Assembly: GCA_041432705.1 (NCBI GenBank)
Contig: JAPWAE010000004.1
Coordinates: forward strand, 62,001-126,000
Length of the DNA stretch: 64,000 nucleotides
Direction of reading: 5' to 3'
From: Pauljensenia sp018375675
GTDB taxonomy: Bacteria > Actinomycetota > Actinomycetes > Actinomycetales > Actinomycetaceae
The notes below the pieces were generated by a model that was not told the origin of the DNA, ran no database searches, and saw only the letters and a program-made list of their open reading frames with translations. Below are positions 57,123-64,000 of the stretch, piece after piece. Numbering within the stretch: the stretch's first letter is position 1; the number at the start of each line of letters is the position of its first letter. The position numbers and the translations under genes are program-made.

Positions 57123-57204
57123 GCCCCCCAGTTTAATCCGCGCATGCGGGCGCCGCCGCACGCACGTAGCGAGCGGGTCCGGCGCGTGCTGCGTCAGCGT
57201 CGAT

Positions 57205-57441
57205 CTAATCGCGCGGACGTGCGTTCGCGATGAACATCGAGACGCCCGCAACCGCGAAGACCAGCAGACTCCAGGGGAACAGCGAGTCGGCGATCGGCTT
57301 AATCTGGGGAGAGCCAAAAAGCATGCCCAGGAGCAAGAGGATCGACAGAATCGCGAAGGCGATCATCGCCGTGATGCCAACGGTCGCACTGACCCAGTAG
57401 CGGCGCGTATGCGTGTTCGGACCGGTTTCATCAAATTGCAT
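57205..57441 (-). CDS. Small two-helix membrane protein
   Basis: A 78-residue protein from the ATG at 57441 with AGAGGAG 9 nt upstream. Two hydrophobic segments (about 18-37 and 50-70) are separated by GSPQIKPIADSLFPW. No family recognised. It lies between sdhB and tsaD on the same strand. Real on the grounds of start signal, topology and lack of a competing frame, but function unknown. Confidence 0.6.
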   Translation of the reverse strand: MQFDETGPNTHTRRYWVSATVGITAMIAFAILSILLLLGMLFGSPQIKPIADSLFPWSLLVFAVAGVSMFIANARPRD

Positions 57442-57593
57442 GGCGTGCTCCTCTCTGAGCCGATGATGCCTCCATGATACGCCGACTACCGCGGCGTCAT
57501 AAGCATTTTGCGTGCGGCAATGGCGGCGGTCAAGCCTCGTCATCGCCCCGCGATCACATCACTGTGCCGCCGCGTCTGTTCCTCACAAACGCA

Positions 57594-57625
57594 GGAGGGC
57601 CCGGCGCGTACGCGCCGGGCCCTCC
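57594..57625 (-). terminator. Terminator of sdhCAB (perfect 32-bp palindrome)
   Basis: Arms GGAGGGCCCGGCGCGT and ACGCGCCGGGCCCTCC are fully complementary with no loop bases left over, 20 bp past the sdhB stop. Confidence 0.8.
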
Positions 57626-57645
57626 GCGAGGCCACTCCAGCCGAA

Positions 57646-58389
57646 TCAGACGCCCTTGAAGGCAGCCTTGCCGAGCTGGCGGTTGAGGTTTGCGATCACG
57701 TCGAGCGGGATCTGCTTGGGGCAGACCTCAGCACACTCGCCGATGTTCGAGCAGGAGCCGAAGCCCTCCTCGTCCATCTGGTTGAGCATGTTGACGACAC
57801 GCTTGTAGTTCTCGGGCTTGCCCTGCGGGAGCAGGCCGAGGTGCGTGACCTTCGCCGAGGTGAAGAGCATCGCGGAGGCGTTCGGGCAGGCAGCCACGCA
57901 CGCACCACAGCCGATGCACGCGGCGGCCTCGAACGCGCGATCCGCGTCCTGCTTCGGGACCGGGGTCGCGTGCGCGTCGGGGGCTGCACCCGTGTTCACG
58001 GAGATGTAGCCGCCGGCCTGGATGATGCGATCCAGGGCGCTGCGGTTGACCACGAGGTCCTTGATAATCGGGAAGCCCGATGCACGCCACGGCTCGATCG
58101 TGATGACGTCGCCATCGTTGAAGGAACGCATGTGCAGCTGGCAGGTCGTGGTGACCTCCGGGCCGTGAGCGATGCCGTTGATGACAATGCCACACTGACC
58201 ACAGATGCCCTCGCGGCAGTCGGAGTCGAAGGCGATGGGTTCCTCGCCGCGTGCGAAGAGCTCTTCGTTCAGGACGTCGAGCATCTCCAGGAACGAGGAC
58301 TCTTCCGAGATTCCCTTCACCTGGTATTCATGAATTGCGCCCTTGTCTTCGGGACCGTTTTGGCGCCAGATCCTCAGTGTCAGGTTCAC
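57646..58389 (-). CDS. sdhB: Succinate dehydrogenase/fumarate reductase iron-sulfur subunit
   Basis: 247 residues from the GTG at 58389, overlapping sdhA as GTGA. N-terminal [2Fe-2S] Cys in SDCREGICGQCG and TTCQLH (about 60-88). C-terminal ferredoxin domain with CIGCGACVAACP (about 149-160) and CSNIGECAEVCP (about 206-217). Carries electrons between the flavoprotein and the membrane subunit. The motif set and short length match the actinobacterial enzymes with a single cytochrome b subunit. Confidence 0.97.
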   Translation of the reverse strand: MNLTLRIWRQNGPEDKGAIHEYQVKGISEESSFLEMLDVLNEELFARGEEPIAFDSDCREGICGQCGIVINGIAHGPEVTTTCQLHMRSFNDGDVITIEPWRASGFPIIKDLVVNRSALDRIIQAGGYISVNTGAAPDAHATPVPKQDADRAFEAAACIGCGACVAACPNASAMLFTSAKVTHLGLLPQGKPENYKRVVNMLNQMDEEGFGSCSNIGECAEVCPKQIPLDVIANLNRQLGKAAFKGV

Positions 58390-60365
58390 TTGTAGCTCCG
58401 CTGCTTCAGCTCGATGTCGTTGTAAATCAGGTCTTCCTTGTGGAGGATCGGGGGCTCGCCTTCGCCAGCGTATTCCCAAGCCGCCACATACAGGAACTTG
58501 TCGTCGTGACGCAGGGCCTCACCCTCGGGAGTCTGGGACTCCGCGCGGAAGTGGCCGCCACACGACTCTTCGCGGTGCAGCGCGTCGATGCACATGAGCT
58601 CGCCCAGCTCCATGAAGTCGGCGACGCGGCCGGCCTTCTCGAGGGACTGGTTGAGTTCACCGATCGACTTGCCGGGAACGCGAACGTTCTTCCAGTAGTC
58701 GGCGCGCAGCTCGCGGATCATACCGATGGCCTTCTTGAGGCCTTCCTCGGTACGCTCCATGCCGCAGTACTCCCACATGATCTTGCCGAGCTCCTTGTGG
58801 AACGAGTCCACGGAGCGGGTGCCGTTGATCGACATGAGGGTGTCGATACGGCCCTGAGCCGACTCGAGAGCTTCCTTCACCGAAGGCGAGTTCTCGTCCA
58901 GCTTGGGCAGGTGGAAGCAGTGCGCCAGGTAGTCGTTGATCGTGTTGGGCAGGACGAAGTAGCCGTCCGACAGGCCCTGCATGAGCGCGGAGGCACCCAG
59001 GCGGTTCGCGCCGTGGTCGGAGAAGTTCGCCTCGCCGGCCACGTACAGACCGGGCAGGTTCGACTCGAGGTCGTAGTCAACCCACAGGCCACCCATGGTG
59101 TAGTGGACGGCCGGGTAGATGCGCATCGGCACCTCGTAGGGGTTGTCGCCCGTGATGCGCTCGTACATGTCGAAGAGGTTGCCGTACTTGGCAGACACGG
59201 CAGCCAGGCCCATGCGGTTGATGGCTTCGGAGAAGTCGAGGTAGACGCCGCGGGCGACACCGTCGATCTTCGGGCCGACGCCACGGCCCTCGTCACACAT
59301 GTTCTTGGCCTGACGCGACGCGATGTCGCGGGGCACGAGGTTACCGAACGAGGGGTAGATGCGCTCCAGGTAGTAGTCGCGATCCTCTTCGGGGATCTGA
59401 CGCGGGTCCTTCTCGCAGTCCTCGGCGCGCTTGGGAACCCAGATGCGGCCGTCGTTACGCAGCGACTCCGACATGAGGGTCAGCTTCGACTGCTGGTCGC
59501 CGTGCTGGGGGATGCACGTGGGGTGGATCTGCGTGAAGCAGGGGTTGCCGAAGTAGGCGCCCTTGCGGTAGGCACGCCAGATGGCGGTCGCGTTGCAGCC
59601 CATCGCGTTGGTGGACAGGAAGAACACGTTGCCGTAGCCGCCGGTGGCCAGGACGACCGCGTCGGCGATGAAGGTCTCGAGCTTGCCGGTGGACATGTCG
59701 CGGGCGATGATGCCGCGCGCCTTGCCCTCGTCGACGATGAGCTCGACCATCTCGTGGCGGGCGTATTCCTTGACGGTGCCGGCCGCGACCTGGCGCTCGA
59801 GCGCCTGGTATGCGCCGATCAGCAGCTGCTGACCCGTCTGGCCACGCGCGTAGAACGTACGGGACACCTGCACGCCACCGAAGGAGCGGTTGTCGAGGAG
59901 GCCGCCGTACTCGCGGGCGAAGGGGACGCCCTGCGCGACGCACTGGTCGATGATGTTGGCGCTGACCTCGGCGAGGCGGTAGACGTTGTCCTCACGAGCG
60001 CGGTAGTCGCCGCCCTTGACCGTGTCGTAGAAGAGACGGTAGACGGAGTCGTTGTCGTTGCGGTAGTTCTTCGCAGCGTTGATACCACCCTGCGCGGCGA
60101 TGGAGTGCGCGCGGCGGGCGGAGTCCTGGTAGAAGAAGCAGTCGACGTTGTAGCCCATTTCGCCGAGCGAGGCGGCGGCAGCGCCGCCCGCGAGGCCGGA
60201 GCCGACGATGATGACGCGCAGCTTACGGCGGTTGGCGGGGTTGACCAGCGCGGCACTGAACTTACGCTGTTCCCAGCGCTGCGCGATCGGGACGTCGTGG
60301 GGAGCCTTCGTGTCGGCGATCTTCTCGCCTTCACGGTAGAGGCCGTGGATGAGTGTATCGGTCAT
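58386..60365 (-). CDS. sdhA: Succinate dehydrogenase/fumarate reductase flavoprotein subunit
   Basis: 659 residues, ATG 60365 with GGAAGGG upstream. FAD dinucleotide motif VIIVGSGLAGGAAAASLGEMG (about 51-71), FAD-attachment His in RRAHSIAAQGGINAAKNY (about 85-102), ATGGYGNVFFLSTNAMGCN, catalytic region HPTCIPQHGDQQSKLTLMSESLRNDGRIWVP, MGGLWVDYDLESNLPGLYVAGEA. Binds succinate/fumarate. At 659 residues it is longer than the E. coli SdhA, the size usual for the B-type (Wolinella-like) enzymes. Direction in vivo (reduction of fumarate in fermentation or oxidation) is not decided by sequence. Confidence 0.98.
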   Translation of the reverse strand: MTDTLIHGLYREGEKIADTKAPHDVPIAQRWEQRKFSAALVNPANRRKLRVIIVGSGLAGGAAAASLGEMGYNVDCFFYQDSARRAHSIAAQGGINAAKNYRNDNDSVYRLFYDTVKGGDYRAREDNVYRLAEVSANIIDQCVAQGVPFAREYGGLLDNRSFGGVQVSRTFYARGQTGQQLLIGAYQALERQVAAGTVKEYARHEMVELIVDEGKARGIIARDMSTGKLETFIADAVVLATGGYGNVFFLSTNAMGCNATAIWRAYRKGAYFGNPCFTQIHPTCIPQHGDQQSKLTLMSESLRNDGRIWVPKRAEDCEKDPRQIPEEDRDYYLERIYPSFGNLVPRDIASRQAKNMCDEGRGVGPKIDGVARGVYLDFSEAINRMGLAAVSAKYGNLFDMYERITGDNPYEVPMRIYPAVHYTMGGLWVDYDLESNLPGLYVAGEANFSDHGANRLGASALMQGLSDGYFVLPNTINDYLAHCFHLPKLDENSPSVKEALESAQGRIDTLMSINGTRSVDSFHKELGKIMWEYCGMERTEEGLKKAIGMIRELRADYWKNVRVPGKSIGELNQSLEKAGRVADFMELGELMCIDALHREESCGGHFRAESQTPEGEALRHDDKFLYVAAWEYAGEGEPPILHKEDLIYNDIELKQRSYK

Positions 60366-60381
60366 GATTGCGTGCCCTTCC

Positions 60382-61095
60382 TCAGTGGATCAAGCCGGTG
60401 ACGATGGCGACGGGCGGGGCCATGAACATCACGAAGATGACCAGACCGACCAGGCCCGAGAGGAGAACCAGCGGCTTGCGGGTCGCGTTACGCACCCAAC
60501 CGAGCGACTGGAACATGGACCAGAAGCCGTGGGAGACGTGGATGCAGGCGCAGCCGACGAACACGGCGTACAGGATCACGAGGACCGGCGACTGGAAGGA
60601 GGCAACCATGCGGGCGTAGGGCGTGGTGACGTCAGCGCCGAAGTTCGCGACCTTCGCGGGCAGGCTCACGGTCGTGAAGTGAGCGATGTGGAAGATCAGG
60701 ATCAGCAGGATGAGGACACCGCTCATACGCATGGTGCGAGCCGCGTAGGAGTCCGAGACGGACTTCTTGACGACGTAGCGGGTGGAGCGAGCGCGACGCG
60801 AACGCTTCCAGGTGTAGGCGGCGGCCCACAGGTGGATCACGAGCATCAGCACCATGGCGCTGCGGAATACCCAGATGAATCCGCCGTGCGGGAAGATCGG
60901 CACGAAAGCCTCTTCATGCAGCCAGTGCGCGTAGTCGTTGTAGACCTCCGCGCCCAGGAACATCTTGAGGTTGCCGTAGGAGTGGAACAGCAAGAAGAAA
61001 ACGAAAACGAAGCCCGAGACGGCCATCAGCTGCTTAATAAAGACGCTGGTGGTCCACGCGCGGCGCTTCTTCGTTGCGACATTTTGAGTGGCCAT
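60382..61095 (-). CDS. sdhC: Succinate dehydrogenase/fumarate reductase cytochrome b subunit (single-subunit anchor)
   Basis: 237 residues, five hydrophobic helices (about 22-40, 70-88, 115-135, 160-180, 205-228). His residues in FLLFHSYGNLKMF, MVLMLVIHLWAAAYTW, LILLILIFHIAHF and CACIHVSHGFW can ligate two hemes, as in the dihaem B-type quinone reductases (TIGR02046-like family). Leaderless: TATGCT ends 6 nt before the ATG at 61095. The upstream in-frame start at 61170 is not supported. First gene of sdhCAB. Confidence 0.93.
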   Translation of the reverse strand: MATQNVATKKRRAWTTSVFIKQLMAVSGFVFVFFLLFHSYGNLKMFLGAEVYNDYAHWLHEEAFVPIFPHGGFIWVFRSAMVLMLVIHLWAAAYTWKRSRRARSTRYVVKKSVSDSYAARTMRMSGVLILLILIFHIAHFTTVSLPAKVANFGADVTTPYARMVASFQSPVLVILYAVFVGCACIHVSHGFWSMFQSLGWVRNATRKPLVLLSGLVGLVIFVMFMAPPVAIVTGLIH

Positions 61096-61101
61096 GGAAT
61101 G

Positions 61102-61107
61102 AGCATA
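61102..61107 (-). promoter_or_regulatory. -10 element of sdhCAB (leaderless)
   Basis: TATGCT on the minus strand, 6 nt before the ATG. CGTAGGACCAT occurs twice upstream (61128 and 61237). Confidence 0.5.
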
Positions 61108-61326
61108 TCGACGCTTTTCGTCCGCTTCGTAGGACCATGGCACGAGGCCGGCCGCGAAGGATCTCGACACGGTGTCATTTTCGGCTATTTTCCGCGGTTA
61201 TGTCAGGCAGCTTGCGCCGGCCCCGCAAGGAAAACACGTAGGACCATCGACCCCGCAACAGGGGTGCAAAAGACACGAATTTTGATACACCGACTATACC
61301 TATTTAGTGGCGGTCGTCGCATTGCG

Positions 61327-61776
61327 TCAGACGAGGGGTGCCCTCATCTCGACGGCCTCTTCGACGGGGTTGCGGAAGTAGCGCGGGCGGCGCCCGATTT
61401 CAACGAAGCCCCGGGACTCGTACAGGCCGATGGCTCCCTTGTTGGAGGGGCGCACGTCGAGGAAGATCTCGCGCGCTCCGGCCTCGCGCGACCAGTCCAG
61501 GAGGGCGTCCAGGATCGCTGCGCCGATGCCTCGCCCCCGCGCATGGGCGCGCACGCCGATGGTCATGATGTCGGCTTGGTCTCCACCGACCTTCGCGCCG
61601 CCGTATCCGACGACGTCACCGGACTCATCCGTGGCGATCCAATAGCGCGAGGCCGGGGAGGAAAGTTCCTCGGCGATCATGTAGGGGGTCCAGGGGTCCT
61701 CGGCGAACACCTCGGCCTCGAGGGCGGCGAATAGTTCGAGGTCGCCCGGGTCCGCGACGCGCAGCGTGGCGTTCAC
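61327..61776 (-). CDS. rimI: Ribosomal-protein-alanine N-acetyltransferase
   Basis: A 149-residue GNAT protein. RVADPGDLELFAALEAEVFAEDPWTPYMIAEEL (6-38) is the typical RimI opening. Acetyl-CoA motif is RAHARGRGIGAAILDALLD (about 76-94), then FLDVRPSNKGAIGLYESRGFVEIGRRPRYF. GTG start at 61776 overlaps the tsaB stop by 4 bp (GTGA), the classic tsaB-rimI pairing. Acetylates the N terminus of ribosomal protein S18 and possibly others. Last gene of the alr-tsaE-tsaB-rimI operon. Confidence 0.95.
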   Translation of the reverse strand: MNATLRVADPGDLELFAALEAEVFAEDPWTPYMIAEELSSPASRYWIATDESGDVVGYGGAKVGGDQADIMTIGVRAHARGRGIGAAILDALLDWSREAGAREIFLDVRPSNKGAIGLYESRGFVEIGRRPRYFRNPVEEAVEMRAPLV

Positions 61777-62468
61777 AGGCGCGCGGTGGGCTGACCCTGA
61801 ATGTCGGGGCGACGCAGGTACAGGGGATCGGTGCGCAGGCGCTCGTCTTCGCCGCGCGACAGGCGCGTGGCGACGATGCGGCTCATGACTGCGGGGTCGA
61901 GGCTCACCTGGGGTCCGAGGTCCACGTGCGCGAGTGCGTCGGCGCTGTGCGCGGGGATCGGCGCTCCCGCGACGACGAGGCCGGGGGCGGTCCGCATGGA
62001 GCTCAGGAGCGCGCTGACGTCGCCGACTTCGAGGCGCCCCTCGAGAGTGACGTCGTCGGGCCCGGCGGCCGCGTACGAGCCCCAGTAGAGTTCGCGGCGG
62101 CGCGCGTCGGCGATCGCGTAGACGCGAGTGTCGGGAGGCAGGAGGTCGAGGCCCTGGCGGGCGATGACGTCGAGGGCGGACACGCCGTAGGCGGGCACGC
62201 CGACGACCGAGGCGAGGACGCGGGCGGAGACGAGGCCTGCGCGCAGCCCGGTGAAGGGGGCGGGGCCGGTGCCTACGAGCACGCGATCGATGCCAGCGTC
62301 AGCGAGCTGCGCGGGCAGACCTGCTGCCGCGAGCGCCTCGCGCACGAGCGGGGTGATGGATTCGGCGTGGTGACGTCCAGAATCGTTCTGGGCGCGGCCG
62401 ATGACGCAGCCGTCATCGATGATGGCGACGGTGGTGGCCGCTTGGGTGTCTAGGGCTATCTCTCGCAC
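61773..62468 (-). CDS. tsaB: tRNA threonylcarbamoyladenosine biosynthesis protein TsaB
   Basis: A 231-residue ASKHA-fold partner of TsaD. IALDTQAATTVAIIDDG (3-20), RHHAESITPLVREAL, LVGTGPAPFTGLRAGLVSARVLA (about 64-86) and IADARRRELYWGSYA. GTG start at 62468 with TAGGAT 8-13 nt before it. TAGGAT could be a ribosome site or a leaderless -10. Follows tsaE by 9 bp on the minus strand. Confidence 0.95.
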   Translation of the reverse strand: MREIALDTQAATTVAIIDDGCVIGRAQNDSGRHHAESITPLVREALAAAGLPAQLADAGIDRVLVGTGPAPFTGLRAGLVSARVLASVVGVPAYGVSALDVIARQGLDLLPPDTRVYAIADARRRELYWGSYAAAGPDDVTLEGRLEVGDVSALLSSMRTAPGLVVAGAPIPAHSADALAHVDLGPQVSLDPAVMSRIVATRLSRGEDERLRTDPLYLRRPDIQGQPTARL

Positions 62469-62477
62469 GTTGTGATC

Positions 62478-63050
62478 CTACTCGTCGGCGCCAGCCTCGT
62501 CGATGCGGGTCCCGCCGCGGGCGGCGACCACGCCGTCAAGGACCCCGTCCCAGCGGTGCCCGTGGGCGTGCAGGACAATGACGCGCGTGCCATCGTCCAT
62601 GTTCTCCAGGTCGATGATGTCCCCGTCGTAGGCTGCCTCGCCGCCCGAGGCTCGGCGCACCTCGATGGAGAGACGTTCGTCGCTCATGGCCTCGGTCTTG
62701 CCTTCGCCCCATTCGACGACGGTGACGGCCTCGTCGAGGGAGGAGTCGAGGTCGAGGGTCTCGAGGTCGTTCAGGTCGGTGATGCGGTAGGCGTCCGCGT
62801 GGATGAGGTCGGGGCCGCCGCTCAGAGAGGGGTGTACGCGCGCGACGATGAATGTCGGGGAGGCGACACGCCCGCGCACACCCATGCCGACGCCGATGCC
62901 CTGGGTGAGGGTGGTCTTGCCCGCGCCGAGGCCCCCGGAGAGCATCAGGAGGTCTCCGGCCGCGAGGATGCGGCCGAGGTCTTCGCCGAACGCGCGCGTC
63001 TGGTCGGCGTCATGCGTCGACACCTCGTAGGAGGCGGTGGGCTGGGTCAT
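62478..63050 (-). CDS. tsaE: tRNA threonylcarbamoyladenosine biosynthesis ATPase TsaE
   Basis: 190 residues. Walker A LSGGLGAGKTTLTQGIGVGMG (about 38-58), the VASPTF threonine-bearing segment, HADAYRI and VVEWGEG (Walker B-like). The C-terminal 40 residues (HGHRWDGVLDGVVAARGG) are an extension beyond the usual 150-160 residues. ATG at 63050 overlaps the alr stop by 4 bp (ATGA). Uses ATP to turn over the TsaBD complex. Confidence 0.96.
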   Translation of the reverse strand: MTQPTASYEVSTHDADQTRAFGEDLGRILAAGDLLMLSGGLGAGKTTLTQGIGVGMGVRGRVASPTFIVARVHPSLSGGPDLIHADAYRITDLNDLETLDLDSSLDEAVTVVEWGEGKTEAMSDERLSIEVRRASGGEAAYDGDIIDLENMDDGTRVIVLHAHGHRWDGVLDGVVAARGGTRIDEAGADE

Positions 63051-64000
63051 GAGTTGCTCCCGAAGGTCGCGGCGGCACCATCCCGGTAGATGCGAGGGAT
63101 GTGTGCGCCGAGGTGGGTGACGATTTCGTAGTTGATGGTACCGGCTGCCTGAGCCCAATCGTCGGCCAAAGCCTCGCCGCCGGCGCCTGAGCCGAAGAGG
63201 GTGGCGATGTCGCCGGGGGCGGCGGGAGCTTGCCCGCTGCGCGCGGTCGGCGTTCCGGGGCTTCCCTCGGCCTGCCCGAGATCGACCATGAACTGGTCCA
63301 TGCACACGCGTCCGACGATGGGCGCGTTGAAGGGGCCGGAGGCGGTGTGGACGACGACGCGCGCCCGGTTGGAGACGGCGCGCAGGATGCCGTCGCCGTA
63401 GCCGAGGGGAACGAGGCCGATCCAGCGGCGCGTGGGGGCCACCCAGGTTCCCCCGTACGAGGCAGGGGTTCCCTCTTCGATGACCTTGACGGAGGTGAGG
63501 GGCGCGCGCAGCTCGAGGGCGGGGATGAGGCCGAGCTGCTCGGCCGTGGCCACCGCCGGGTCGGGGCTCAGCCCGTACAGGCCGATGCCGGCGCGCACCA
63601 TGTCGTAGTGGGCCTCGGGGTGCCACAGGATGCCCGACGTGGCGGACAGGTGGCGGATGCGCGGAGTGACGCCCGCGTCGGCGAGGATCGCCAGGCCCTC
63701 CTCAAAAATACGCACGTGGCTCGCAGTCGAGGCGTTTCCCGCCTCACTAGGGTCGTCGGCGCGGGACATGTGGCTCCAGGCGCCCACGACGTCGACGAGG
63801 CCGTCATCGGCAGCCATGCGCAGGGCCGAGGCCAGGGCGGGCAGGTCGGCGAGGGTCGAGCCCGCGCGGGACATGCCTGTGTCGATCTTGACGTGGACGC
63901 GCGCGGGGCGGCCGACCTGCCGGGCGGCGGCACAGATGTCGGCGAGCACCCACGTCCACGACACGGACAGGTCGATGTCGGCCTCGATCGCGGCCGCGAA
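63047..64000 (-). CDS. alr: Alanine racemase, C-terminal part (5' end outside window)
   Basis: About 317 residues are visible; the PLP-lysine N terminus lies beyond the right edge. HVKIDTGMSRAG, WSHMSRADDP, NASTASHVRIFEEGL, SATSGILWHPEAHYDMVRAGIGLYGLSPDP, GTPASYGGTWVAPTRRWIGLVPLGYGDGI with the catalytic Tyr in ASYGG, and VGRVCMDQFMVDLG. Makes D-alanine for peptidoglycan. An Ala/Gly/Ser-rich insertion (GSPGTPTARSGQAPAAPGD) interrupts the C-terminal beta domain. Heads the alr-tsaE-tsaB-rimI operon. Confidence 0.96.
   Translation of the reverse strand, partial: FAAAIEADIDLSVSWTWVLADICAAARQVGRPARVHVKIDTGMSRAGSTLADLPALASALRMAADDGLVDVVGAWSHMSRADDPSEAGNASTASHVRIFEEGLAILADAGVTPRIRHLSATSGILWHPEAHYDMVRAGIGLYGLSPDPAVATAEQLGLIPALELRAPLTSVKVIEEGTPASYGGTWVAPTRRWIGLVPLGYGDGILRAVSNRARVVVHTASGPFNAPIVGRVCMDQFMVDLGQAEGSPGTPTARSGQAPAAPGDIATLFGSGAGGEALADDWAQAAGTINYEIVTHLGAHIPRIYRDGAAATFGSNS

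Overview
The window is high-GC actinobacterial chromosome. A WhiB regulator, a DUF3017 protein, GuaB3 beside GuaB, LAxTG-type sortase signals, a CIRCE-controlled groES and many leaderless promoters all point to Actinomycetota. The overall flavour (fermentative pta-ackA plus a single-subunit-anchor succinate dehydrogenase/fumarate reductase, fused PFK, cell-wall-anchored nucleases) fits the Actinomyces/Schaalia group. That genus placement is inference, not proof. No rRNA, tRNA, CRISPR, prophage or insertion sequence was found.

Layout. 1-3290: the 5' end of purU, then an AT-rich accessory gene encoding a membrane protein fused to a GNAT acetyltransferase, followed by a free-standing GNAT copy of the same domain. 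3290-4110: a gene-free repeat island. 4113-15500: central carbon metabolism (mdh, a cation efflux protein, pgi, a eukaryote-like double-length 6-phosphofructokinase, a DAACS symporter, DUF3017, pta, ackA). 15540-21202: an NAD-metabolism group (sirtuin, NAD-kinase-like protein, SPFH protein, NrtR-type Nudix regulator, glutamine-dependent nadE) with a pair of candidate NrtR operators. 21452-23106: small membrane protein, cupin and methyltransferase.

23187-39017: sixteen kilobases on one strand that read as a nucleic-acid scavenging route. Two sortase-anchored surface enzymes (ExeM/NucH-type nuclease and 5'-nucleotidase) would turn external DNA or RNA into nucleosides. A BMP-type ABC transporter would import them. 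cdd, deoA, deoD, a phosphohexomutase-family enzyme and deoC would convert them to central metabolites, with a DeoR/SorC-type regulator inside the cluster. An exact 12-bp sequence is shared by the deoD and transporter control regions. guaB3 (39274-40398) and guaB (43127-44650) extend the purine theme.

41252-42331: a second repeat island built of the same families as the first, including the same 23-bp palindrome. 42332-51670: fructose-6-phosphate-aldolase-like transaldolase, guaB, an AGE-family epimerase, a MerR-type regulator, whiB, a membrane-anchored DsbA-like protein, groES with CIRCE, a SAM methyltransferase and a YbdK-type ligase. 51817-56051: a putative aminoacyl-phosphatidylglycerol synthase with a coupled membrane esterase. 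56067-64000: tsaD, a small membrane protein, sdhCAB, and the rimI-tsaB-tsaE-alr operon, cut by the window end.
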